Shown here: piece after piece, positions 13,365-21,738 of the stretch
How positions within the stretch are numbered: position 1 is the first letter of the stretch
Layout of the letters: each line of letters starts with the position of its first letter
Assembly (NCBI GenBank): GCA_035325905.1
Contig: DAOKYY010000050.1
Location: forward strand, 1 to 25,503
Origin: DYGX01 sp035325905
GTDB taxonomy: Bacteria > Chloroflexota > Anaerolineae > Aggregatilineales > Aggregatilineaceae
Direction: 5' to 3'
Length of the DNA stretch: 25,503 nucleotides
Translations under genes and position numbers: made by a program
The notes under the pieces: model-generated
Told to the model about the DNA's origin: nothing
Databases searched by the model: none
The model's input: only the letters and a program-made list of their open reading frames with translations

Positions 13365-14654
13365 TCAGGCCGCGCTTTCGAGCTTACCGTCGTCGTTCCA
13401 GCGCAGGACGCGGTTGTTTTCGAGGATAATCTTGGGCCGCGCCTTGCCGCGCATGACCTCGGCATCGACCACGACGCGCCGCACAATCTCCTTGAAGGAT
13501 GGAATTTCGTACATCACGTCGAGCAGCGCGCTTTCGATGATGCTGCGCAGCCCGCGCGCGCCCGTTTCGCGCGCCGACGCCAGGTCCGCCGCCGCCTGAA
13601 GCGCGTCGTCGGTGAACTCCAGCGCCACGCCGTCGAGCGCGAACATCTGCTGGAACTGCCGGACGAGCGAGTTCTTCGGCTCGGTCAGGATGCGCACCAG
13701 CGCGCCGCGATCGAGCGGATCGACGACCGTGATCACCGGCAGGCGCCCGACGAGTTCCGGGATCATGCCGAACTTGATCAGGTCTTCCGGCGCGACCTGG
13801 TGCAGAAGGCCGGTCTGAGTCGCCTGGCCCTCGGCGGCCTGCGCGCCAAAGCCGAGCGCGCCCTTCGCGCCGACCCGCCGCGCGATCGTCTCTTCCAGGC
13901 GGTCGAACGTCCCGCCGCAGATGAACAGAATCTTGCGGGTGTCGATCTGGATGAACTCCTGATGCGGGTGCTTGCGGCCGCCCTGCGGCGGCACGTTCGC
14001 CAGCGTGCCCTCGATGATTTTCAGGAGCGCCTGCTGGACGCCTTCACCACTCACGTCGCGGGTGATCGACGGATTATCGCCCGATTTGCGCGTCGTCTTG
14101 TCGATCTCGTCGATGTAGATGATGCCCTGCTCGGCGCGCTTGATGTCGAAGTCCGCCGCCTGGATCAGGCGCAGCAGGATGTTCTCGACATCTTCGCCGA
14201 CGTAGCCCGCCTCGGTCAGCGAGGTGGCGTCCGCGATACAGAACGGCACGTCGAGCATCCGCGCGAGCGTCTGGGCCAGGAGCGTCTTGCCGCTGCCGGT
14301 CGGCCCCATGAGCAGGACGTTGCTTTTCTCCAGCTCGACATCGCCGCTCATGCCCCCCGCGTTGATCCGCTTATAGTGGTTGTAGACCGCGACCGACAGC
14401 ACGCGCTTGGCTTGTTCCTGCCCGACGACGTACTGGTCGAGGTGCTCGACGATCTCGCGCGGCGATGGGACGTGCTCGATCAGGAAGTCGCCGCTCTCGT
14501 CAAAGCGCGGGACGTCTTCGTTGAGCACTTCCATGCACAGATGGACGCATTCGTCGCAGATGAACGCGCCATCCGGGCCGGAGATCAGACGGTTCACTTC
14601 GTCGGCGGCGCGCCGGCAAAACGAACAGCGTTGGGGTCCAATCAACTGGGTCAC
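13365..14654 (-). CDS. clpX: ATP-dependent Clp protease unfoldase ClpX
   Basis: Hexameric AAA+ unfoldase that recognises substrates and feeds them to ClpP. The 429-aa protein has the N-terminal zinc finger (Cys10, Cys13, Cys33, Cys36), Walker A GPTGSGKT (117-124), pore loop GYVGED (150-155), Walker B IIYIDEID (178-185), the RKH loop in GGRKHPHQ, sensor 1 ICGGTFD, a GALGFGA segment where the ClpP-docking IGF-like loop is expected, and sensor 2 GARGLRS. All catalytic features are intact. The start is GTG at 14654, and the first four bases overlap the clpP stop (GTGA), indicating translational coupling. A terminator follows the stop. Confidence 0.98.
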   Translation of the reverse strand: MTQLIGPQRCSFCRRAADEVNRLISGPDGAFICDECVHLCMEVLNEDVPRFDESGDFLIEHVPSPREIVEHLDQYVVGQEQAKRVLSVAVYNHYKRINAGGMSGDVELEKSNVLLMGPTGSGKTLLAQTLARMLDVPFCIADATSLTEAGYVGEDVENILLRLIQAADFDIKRAEQGIIYIDEIDKTTRKSGDNPSITRDVSGEGVQQALLKIIEGTLANVPPQGGRKHPHQEFIQIDTRKILFICGGTFDRLEETIARRVGAKGALGFGAQAAEGQATQTGLLHQVAPEDLIKFGMIPELVGRLPVITVVDPLDRGALVRILTEPKNSLVRQFQQMFALDGVALEFTDDALQAAADLASARETGARGLRSIIESALLDVMYEIPSFKEIVRRVVVDAEVMRGKARPKIILENNRVLRWNDDGKLESAA

Positions 14655-15295
14655 TTCGACTTGCTGTCCTCGCTCTTGTCCTCTTTTTCGGTTTTGGCTG
14701 GCGGCTCAAGGATCCCATCGATCAGGCCGTAGTCGAGCGCCTGCTGGGCCGTCATGTAGAAGTCGCGGTCGGTATCTTCCTCGATGCGCGACAGGGGCTG
14801 CCCGGTGCGCTCCGACAGAATCTTGTTGAGCATATCGCGCTGGCGCAGGATCTCGCGCGCCTGGATCTCGATGTCGCTCGCCTGCCCGCCGCCGCCTGAA
14901 GACCAGGGTTGGTGCATGTGGACCGTAGCGTTGGGCAGCGCGTAGCGGCGGCCCTTCGTCCCGGCGGTCAGCAGCACCGTCCCGAAGCTGGCCGTCAGAC
15001 CCACCGCGACGGTCATGACCGGCGGGCGAATCTGGCGGATGGTGTCGTAGATCGCCAGGCCCGCGTAGATCACGCCGCCGGGGCAGTTGATGTAGAGCTG
15101 GATCTGCCGGTCCGGGTCCTCGCGGTCGAGGAAGAGCAGCTGGGCGACGATCAGGTTCGCGACCTGGTCGTTGATCGGCGTGCCGAGGAAGACGATGCGC
15201 TCCTTCAGCAGCAGCGAGTAGATGTCGTAAGCGCGTTCCCCGCGCCCGCTGGTCTCAATGACCATCGGGATCAGGCCATTGTACGAGTCAAGCAT
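14651..15295 (-). CDS. clpP: ATP-dependent Clp protease proteolytic subunit
   Basis: Serine peptidase subunit that forms the tetradecameric chamber served by ClpX. The 214-aa protein shows the triad Ser103 (in GLTASFGTVLL), His128 (in VHMHQPW) and Asp178 (in DTDRDFYM). The Ser box reads TASFGT rather than the common AASMGA, and the loop after His128 (WSSGGGGQAS) is one residue longer than in E. coli. A charged Lys/Glu/Ser tail extends the C-terminus. The start at the ATG at 15295 is chosen because GGGAG lies 5 nt upstream and MLDSYNGLIPMVIE is where the family begins; the frame runs open further upstream with no homologous content. It is the middle gene of tig-clpP-clpX. Confidence 0.97.
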   Translation of the reverse strand: MLDSYNGLIPMVIETSGRGERAYDIYSLLLKERIVFLGTPINDQVANLIVAQLLFLDREDPDRQIQLYINCPGGVIYAGLAIYDTIRQIRPPVMTVAVGLTASFGTVLLTAGTKGRRYALPNATVHMHQPWSSGGGGQASDIEIQAREILRQRDMLNKILSERTGQPLSRIEEDTDRDFYMTAQQALDYGLIDGILEPPAKTEKEDKSEDSKSK

Positions 15296-15315
15296 GGTGG
15301 CTCCCTTCATGGAGG

Positions 15316-15343
15316 GGCGCCGGGCGTGAGATGTCCCGGCGCC
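15316..15343 (-). promoter_or_regulatory. Intercistronic hairpin between tig and clpP
   Basis: GGCGCCGGG and CCCGGCGCC form a perfect 9-bp stem with a 10-nt loop in the 58-nt gap. No T-run follows on the minus strand, so it is not a standard terminator. It sits about 20 nt before the clpP ATG and could protect or process the mRNA, or reduce read-through from tig. Confidence 0.5.
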
Positions 15344-15353
15344 GTCCGAAACG

Positions 15354-17039
<1,686 letters not shown>

Positions 17040-17068
17040 TCTGCCCTTCACTGTCTCGCGACGCTGCG

Positions 17069-17074
17069 ATTATA
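17069..17074 (-). promoter_or_regulatory. Extended -10 promoter of tig-clpP-clpX
   Basis: TATAAT on the minus strand preceded by TGC (extended -10 pattern), about 30 nt before the tig ATG. No clear -35 box, and no heat-shock (CIRCE) inverted repeat, is seen between it and tRNA-Leu. Confidence 0.55.
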
Positions 17075-17138
17075 GCACTTCGCGCTGGCCCTCAGCTATG
17101 CGCCAGCCGCACTTCTTACAGAGGTTTAACGAAGCGAA

Positions 17139-17160
17139 CGGGGCGCACTCCGGCGCCCCG
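17139..17160 (-). terminator. Terminator hairpin after tRNA-Leu
   Basis: CGGGGCGC and GCGCCCCG form a perfect 8-bp stem with a 6-nt loop, 11 nt past the tRNA 3' end. On the minus strand it is followed by TTCGCTTCGTT, a loosely T-rich tail. Confidence 0.6.
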
Positions 17161-17171
17161 CACGATAGGCA

Positions 17172-17256
17172 TGGTGGGGAAGATGGGACTCGAACCCATA
17201 CGGATTTCTCCACATGATCCTAAGTCATGCGCGTCTGCCAGTTCCGCCACTCCCCC
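17172..17256 (-). tRNA. tRNA-Leu (TAG)
   Basis: A class II tRNA of 85 nt. The acceptor stem GGGGGAG pairs with CTTCCCC (one G-U). The anticodon stem CATGA/TCATG encloses CTTAGGA with anticodon TAG, which reads CUA/CUN leucine codons. A variable arm typical of tRNA-Leu is present, the T loop is GGTTCGAGTCCC, and the discriminator A plus CCA end is encoded. A TATAAT -10 (17273-17278, minus) is just upstream. Confidence 0.96.
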
Positions 17257-17272
17257 AGGGGGTTGACGCCCC

Positions 17273-17278
17273 ATTATA
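17273..17278 (-). promoter_or_regulatory. -10 element of tRNA-Leu promoter
   Basis: A perfect TATAAT on the minus strand, 16 nt before the tRNA-Leu 5' end. The -35 region is weak (TTTCCG-like at 17 nt). Confidence 0.5.
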
Positions 17279-17328
17279 AAGGGCAATTGGCCTTTCGGAA
17301 AGGGGAAATCGGGCGGCCGCAGGGCGCC

Positions 17329-18489
17329 TCACGCCGTCTCGACGAGCGGGAGCGCAAACGAGAAGGTGCTGCCTTCGCCCGGCGCGCTGTCCACCTCGAT
17401 CGCGGTCCGCATCCCATCGGCCAGCAGCATCGCCAGCGCCAGCCCGGTTCCGGCGCCCTGGTAGCGGCGGCGCGACGAGCGGTCCACCTGGTAGAACACC
17501 TCGAAAATCTGGTCCTGCTCTTCGGGCGGGATGCCGATGCCGGAGTCTTCGACCGCGAACCACACGCGCCCGGCGTCGAGCGGGGACGCGATCAGGTAGA
17601 CCGGCGCGTCCGGCGGGCTGAACTTCAGCGCGTTTTCGAGCAGCAATTGGAGCAGGCGGGCGGTCGCCGTCCGGTCGCCGAGCACAATCGCGTCACTCGC
17701 GCTGTTGTGAACCTCGATGCGCTCGACCTGATGCTGCCAGGTCCAGCTGCGCTCCAGGTGCTTCACCGCGCCGGACAGGGCGTCGGCCACAATGAACGGC
17801 GCGAGCGAAATCGCGTGCGCCTGGGCAAGCTGCTGGATGTTGTCCACCACCTCTTCGAGCCGGGCGGCGGCCTCGCGCGCCATCGTGTCGAGCGCGCTGG
17901 AGCGGGCGGGCTGGTTGGCCGGGTCGAGCAGCATCGCGATCGCGGTCTTGACCTGAAGCAGCGGCGTGGATAGCTCGTGCGAGACATTGCGGATGATGTC
18001 GGCGCGCAGCACGTCGATCTCGCGCGCCCGGTTGGCGCTGGCGCTGGGCAGCAGGCGGGTGAACTGGCGCTTGAGCCGGAGCAGGTAGCGGGTTGTGGTG
18101 TGTAGCTCGCGCAGGTCGACCGGGGTCAGCAGCAGCGCGTCCGGCTGGAGATCAGGCGCGTCGTCGATCCAGCCCGCGTCGGTCTCGGCCAGCAGCATGA
18201 CGGGGACGTAACCCAGCTCGGTCCGGTTCTTGATCGCCGCGCACAGATCGTAGCCCTTGTCCGGGCGGCGCTGCGCGTCGATGATGACGAGGTCGAAGCG
18301 CTCGGCGCGCAGCATCGGCAGCGCGGCGTCGAGATGCGGGGCGGTCACAACCGCGTGGCCTTCGGCGTGCAGCGCGCGGCGGAGCGTGGTCTCGACGCTG
18401 CGCGTGCCCGCGACGAGCAGAAGCGTCGCGGGGGATGCCCCGGTTGAGCCACCGGCGCGCTGCCGTAGATCGTGTGTGGTCGATCTCAC
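17329..18489 (-). CDS. Receiver-like domain plus histidine kinase hybrid
   Basis: A 386-aa soluble signalling protein with no membrane helices. Residues about 20-138 have a CheY-like fold (ATLLLVAGTRSVETTLRRAL, FDLVIIDAQ with Asp71, VPVMLLAET, ALLLTPVDLRELH). The HisKA segment has phospho-acceptor His171 in NVSHELSTPLLQ. The HATPase domain shows the N box ENALKFSPPDAP, the G1 box VEDSGIGIPPEEQDQIFEVFYQVD and the G2 box GAGTGLALAM. The receiver is unusual: the acidic pair after the first strand (normally DD) is absent (VAGTRS), and the conserved Lys is Thr122, though Asp71 remains. The start is GTG at 18489; the ribosome binding site is weak. The partner regulator is not in the window. It is transcribed away from the divergent mrp-like gene. 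Confidence 0.88.
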   Translation of the reverse strand: MRSTTHDLRQRAGGSTGASPATLLLVAGTRSVETTLRRALHAEGHAVVTAPHLDAALPMLRAERFDLVIIDAQRRPDKGYDLCAAIKNRTELGYVPVMLLAETDAGWIDDAPDLQPDALLLTPVDLRELHTTTRYLLRLKRQFTRLLPSASANRAREIDVLRADIIRNVSHELSTPLLQVKTAIAMLLDPANQPARSSALDTMAREAAARLEEVVDNIQQLAQAHAISLAPFIVADALSGAVKHLERSWTWQHQVERIEVHNSASDAIVLGDRTATARLLQLLLENALKFSPPDAPVYLIASPLDAGRVWFAVEDSGIGIPPEEQDQIFEVFYQVDRSSRRRYQGAGTGLALAMLLADGMRTAIEVDSAPGEGSTFSFALPLVETA

Positions 18490-18844
18490 CGTTGCCCAGT
18501 CCTACCTGGAAACCCCTACAGGGGTCATTTTACCCCGGCGCCTCGATACGCGGTAGCGAGCCGGGTCCGCGCCCGGTTTGAGTATGATAAAGATTGCGCT
18601 TCAACTGCGCCGATCTCTACCCCACGCTGACCGGCCCGCAACAGACCTCTAACCCGCGCGTGAACTGGTGCCCCGGCAAGGGGCAGGGTACAATAACAAA
18701 GACGATTGTCATAAATAAACGCTCCGAATGGATCGAGTTCTCTTTTCCAGGCGGCTGACCCGCGCCTTAGCGTGGAGGGTGCGTTATAATCGCCGCGTTT
18801 TCCCCGCACACGACGCGGTGTGAAGAATCACAGAGAGGTGTTCA
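18490..18844. other. 355-nt divergent intergenic region
   Basis: It lies between the histidine kinase (minus) and the Mrp-type ATPase (plus). It contains TACAAT at 18689-18694, within a short A/T-rich stretch, and TATAAT at 18785-18790. Neither has a good -35 box. An imperfect GACGATTGTC inverted repeat sits at about 18700. No credible open reading frame or recognisable RNA is seen. Confidence 0.6.
18785..18790 (+). promoter_or_regulatory. -10 element upstream of Mrp-type ATPase gene
   Basis: A perfect TATAAT located 54 nt before the GTG start at 18845. The -35 region is not recognisable. Confidence 0.5.
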
Positions 18845-19909
18845 GTGAGCAACGAGCAACTGCACGACAGCGTGATGAAGGCGCTCAGCACGGTGATGGA
18901 GCCGGAGCTGCACCGCGACCTCGTGACGCTGAACATGATCCGCGATCTGACGATTGACGAGGCTGGCGTGGCGCATATGCGCGTGATGCTGACGACGCCC
19001 GCTTGCCCGCTGAAAGACGTGATGGGCCGTGACATCCAGGCGGCGGTGACGCGCGTGCCGGGGATCAGCGGCGCTCAGATCAAGTGGGACTCGAACGTCC
19101 CGACCGACGGGCGCATTTTCGGCCAGATTCAGACGCCGATCCGCAGCGTGATCGCGGTCAGCAGCGGCAAGGGCGGCGTCGGCAAAAGCACCGTCGCGGT
19201 GAACCTGGCCGTGGCGCTGGCCCAGAGCGGCGCGCGCGTCGGCCTGATGGACGCCGACATCCTCGGCCCGAACATCCCCAAGATGGTCGGCCTGGGGTAC
19301 GCCCAGCCGCCGATCTCGCCCAGCAAGAAGCTGATCCCGTTCGAGGTCTTCGGGCTGAAGGTGATGAGCATGGGCTTTCTGGCCGACCCGAACACGCCGA
19401 TGATCTGGCGCGGCCCGATGCTGCACGGCGCGATCCGCCAGTTTTTCACCGACGTGGACTGGGGCGAGCTGGATTACATGGTGGTGGACCTGCCGCCCGG
19501 CACCGGCGACGCGCAGCTTAGCCTGGCGCAGTCGGTCCCGCTGACCGGCGCGATCATCGTGACGCAGCCGCAGAGCGTCGCGATCGACGACGCGCGGCGC
19601 GGGCTGGCGATGTTCGAGAAGCTGAACGTCCCGATCCTGGGCGTGATCGAGAATATGTCGGGCGAGCTATTTGGCGAGGGCGGCGGCGAGGCGTTCGCCA
19701 ACGAGCGCGGCGTGCCGTTCCTGGGCCGCGTCCCGCTGACGGCGGACGTGCGGATTGGCGGCGATCAGGGCCATCCGATCGTGGCCGACGACCCGGACTC
19801 CCCGGCGGGGCAGGCGTTCCGCACGCTGGCGGAGATGGTCGCGGCGCGCGTGAGCGTCACGCTGCTGGCCGGGCAGCAGAACACCATCCCGCTCAACGTG
19901 ATCCGGTAG
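18845..19909 (+). CDS. Mrp/NBP35-type P-loop ATPase (Fe-S carrier family)
   Basis: A 354-aa member of the Mrp/ApbC family, which carries or delivers iron-sulfur clusters in the cytosol. Residues 1-85 are a MIP18/DUF59-type domain (VMEPELHRDLVTLNMIRDL, TTPACPLKDVM with Cys54). The ParA-like NTPase has the deviant Walker A SSGKGGVGKST (106-116), MDADILGPNIPKMVGL, VDLPPGTGDAQLSL and VIVTQPQ-type segments. In most family members a CxxC after ENMS bridges a cluster between two subunits; here the text is ENMSGELFGEGGGEAF with no cysteines, a variant I also recall for actinobacterial Mrp. The start is GTG at 18845 with GAGAGG about 7 nt upstream. A strong terminator follows the stop by 25 nt. Confidence 0.93.
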   Translation: MSNEQLHDSVMKALSTVMEPELHRDLVTLNMIRDLTIDEAGVAHMRVMLTTPACPLKDVMGRDIQAAVTRVPGISGAQIKWDSNVPTDGRIFGQIQTPIRSVIAVSSGKGGVGKSTVAVNLAVALAQSGARVGLMDADILGPNIPKMVGLGYAQPPISPSKKLIPFEVFGLKVMSMGFLADPNTPMIWRGPMLHGAIRQFFTDVDWGELDYMVVDLPPGTGDAQLSLAQSVPLTGAIIVTQPQSVAIDDARRGLAMFEKLNVPILGVIENMSGELFGEGGGEAFANERGVPFLGRVPLTADVRIGGDQGHPIVADDPDSPAGQAFRTLAEMVAARVSVTLLAGQQNTIPLNVIR

Positions 19910-19934
19910 CGGCGCGCGAACCTGTATTCACCGG

Positions 19935-19973
19935 CGGCCCTGGCGCAGAGGATGCGCCGGGGCCGTTTTGTTT
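19935..19973 (+). terminator. Strong Rho-independent terminator
   Basis: CGGCCCTGGCGC (19935-19946) pairs with GCGCCGGGGCCG (19954-19965) with one wobble and a 7-nt loop, followed by TTTTGTTT. It ends the Mrp-type ATPase transcript. Confidence 0.92.
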
Positions 19974-20002
19974 CGTGCGGTGCGTGGCCCGCGAAAGCCG
20001 CA

Positions 20003-20008
20003 TATAAT
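20003..20008 (+). promoter_or_regulatory. -10 element upstream of 188-aa protein gene
   Basis: A perfect TATAAT, 46 nt before the ATG at 20055 and after the preceding terminator, so the gene is likely transcribed separately. Confidence 0.5.
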
Positions 20009-20054
20009 AACCCTGCCGGATGGGCCGGTGACTCGGCGTGGAAAGAAGGGCTGC

Positions 20055-20621
20055 ATGGGGGACGATCGCCTGATTGGACTGATCGCGGCGCACATGGCGC
20101 GCTATCCCGCGCTGGAGGTGGTGGACATCTACAAGCTGCTGCACCAGGCGACATTCGGGCCGGGGCACGCGATCGCGGACAAGAAGGCGGCGCGCGAGTG
20201 GCTGGAGCAGGAAGCGGGGCAGGCGGGCGCCGCGACCGGCGAGCCGCTGGTCGAGAGCGCGCACCCTGAGGGGCACATCGTCCGCCTGCACCTGCGGCCC
20301 TACCTGGCGCAGGGCGGCCAGCTAAAATGGCTGCTTGAGGCGTTCGTGCGCTCGGCCAGCGCGGTCAGCGGCGACCCCGCCGTGATGGCCGCGCGCTGGC
20401 AGGCGTTCGCGGACGTGTGCCAGCCGGGCGGGCCGCTGGCCGGGGAATTCCCGGCGCGCGAATTGCGGCTGTTCGGGATGGTGCGCGCGGCGGAGCACTG
20501 GCCGGCGGTCCATCACTCCCCGGCCTACGGCGCGGCCTACGACCCGCGCTATCGCGTTCTGGTGGCGGGGGAAGCGGCGGCGCTGTGCGACAGGCTCGGC
20601 GTGCCGTTCGAGATCGCGTAG
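20055..20621 (+). CDS. Uncharacterised soluble protein
   Basis: A 188-aa protein I do not recognise. It begins MGDDRLIGLIAAHMARYPALEVVDIYKLLHQATFGPGHAI, a patterned start that looks conserved rather than random. The rest is predicted mostly helical, with no signal peptide or membrane helix. It has a HPEGHIVRLHLRPYLAQGG segment and a C-terminal HSPAYGAAYDPRYRVL segment; several His (in LLHQ, GPGH, SAHPEGH) could form a metal or catalytic site, but this is speculation. I chose the ATG at 20055 because GAAGGG lies 5 nt upstream and no supported content precedes it. Its last 73 bases overlap the end of the convergent glycosyltransferase gene. It has its own promoter. Confidence 0.8.
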   Translation: MGDDRLIGLIAAHMARYPALEVVDIYKLLHQATFGPGHAIADKKAAREWLEQEAGQAGAATGEPLVESAHPEGHIVRLHLRPYLAQGGQLKWLLEAFVRSASAVSGDPAVMAARWQAFADVCQPGGPLAGEFPARELRLFGMVRAAEHWPAVHHSPAYGAAYDPRYRVLVAGEAAALCDRLGVPFEIA

Positions 20622-21640
20622 GGCGCGTCCGTCTCGCCGGGGATGTGCCTGCGCCCGTTGATCACCCGGCGGATGGCGTAGGGGCCTTTCCCCTGCGATT
20701 CGTAGTAGGTCCGCATCAGCATTTCCATCATCAGCCCCAGCAGGACGGACTGGATCGCCAGCACGCCGAACAGCGCGATCAGCACCGGCAGGGGGGTGTC
20801 CACCCGCCAGCCGCCGCCCGTCACGCCGCTGATCAGCATGACCAGCGCGCCCAGCCCCGCCAGCCCGGTCAGCAGGAAGCCGGCGCCGCCGAAGATGTAC
20901 ATCGGGCGCGTGTTGTACTTGGTCAGGAAGGTCACGGTCATCAGGTCCAGCACGACCTTGAGCGTCCGCCACAGCCCATATTTCGACTTGCCGTGAATGC
21001 GCGGGCGGTGGTTGACCACGCGCTCGACGATCCGCGCCCCGGCGGCGTTGGCGAGCACCGGAATGAAGCGGTGCATCTCGCCGTAGAGCCGGACGTGGTC
21101 GAGCACCTCGCGGCGGTAGGTCTTCAGCGTGCAGCCATAGTCGTGCAGCGAGACGCCGGTGACGAGCGAGATCAGGCGGTTGGCGATGCGCGAGGGCAGC
21201 TTGCGCGAGAGGGCGCGGTCCTGGCGGTTGCGCCGCCACCCGCTGACCAGGTCGTAGCCTTCCTCGTCCATCTGGGCCAGCATCAGCGGGATGTCGTGCG
21301 GGTCGTTCTGGAGGTCGGCGTCCATCAGCGCGATGATCGCGCCGTGGGCGTGGTCGATCCCGGCCTGGATCGCGGCGGTCTGGCCGAAGTTGCGGCGCAG
21401 CAGCACGACGCGCACCGTGTCCGGGTGCGCCTCGGCCAGCGCGGTGATGCGCGCGGCGCTGGCGTCGCGGCTGCCGTCGTCCACGTAGACGATCTCGTAG
21501 CGCAGGCCCAGCCGGTCGAGCACGCCCGTTAGCTCGGCGTGCAGCGGCCCGATGTTGTCTTCCTCGTTGTAGACCGGAAGGACAACGGACAGATCGAAGG
21601 GGTGGCCGTGAGTCACGGGCGGGGTCGCGGTCTGCGTCAC
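20549..21640 (-). CDS. Membrane-anchored GT2 glycosyltransferase
   Basis: A 363-aa family 2 glycosyltransferase of the polyprenol-phosphate sugar transferase type (GtrB/ArnC/DPM1-like), which moves a sugar from a nucleotide donor to a lipid phosphate on the cytosolic face. The catalytic domain starts SVVLPVYNEEDNI, with VDDGSRD (53-59), FGQTAAIQAGIDHAHG and the metal-binding DADLQND (107-113). HDYGCTLKTYRREVL and HGKSKYGLWRT are typical acceptor-side motifs. Two membrane helices follow at about 255-285 (GGAGFLLTGLAGLGALVMLI) and 296-320 (VLIALFGVLAIQSVLLGLMM). A short Ser/Ala/Thr tail ends the protein. The start is GTG at 21640 with AGGAG 7 nt upstream. Sugar and acceptor are unknown; a flippase partner is not nearby. 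Confidence 0.92.
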   Translation of the reverse strand: MTQTATPPVTHGHPFDLSVVLPVYNEEDNIGPLHAELTGVLDRLGLRYEIVYVDDGSRDASAARITALAEAHPDTVRVVLLRRNFGQTAAIQAGIDHAHGAIIALMDADLQNDPHDIPLMLAQMDEEGYDLVSGWRRNRQDRALSRKLPSRIANRLISLVTGVSLHDYGCTLKTYRREVLDHVRLYGEMHRFIPVLANAAGARIVERVVNHRPRIHGKSKYGLWRTLKVVLDLMTVTFLTKYNTRPMYIFGGAGFLLTGLAGLGALVMLISGVTGGGWRVDTPLPVLIALFGVLAIQSVLLGLMMEMLMRTYYESQGKGPYAIRRVINGRRHIPGETDAPYAISNGTPSLSHSAAASPATRTR

Positions 21641-21738
21641 CGGGAGGCTCCTGTCTGGATTGCGCGCTTCGCGGCAGGCGGACCAGTTGTCAAAGCGCGT
21701 TCAACCGTTATTACGCCGCGCGGCCCGGCGCGTTGCGC

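Noticed and set aside
18525..18809. 94-aa minus-strand frame in the kinase-ATPase gap
   Set aside because: No ribosome binding site, no patterned sequence, and it covers promoter elements of the plus-strand gene.
21665..21693. TTGACA on the minus strand before the glycosyltransferase gene
   Set aside because: No -10-like hexamer occurs at 16-19 nt from it, so it was not called a promoter.
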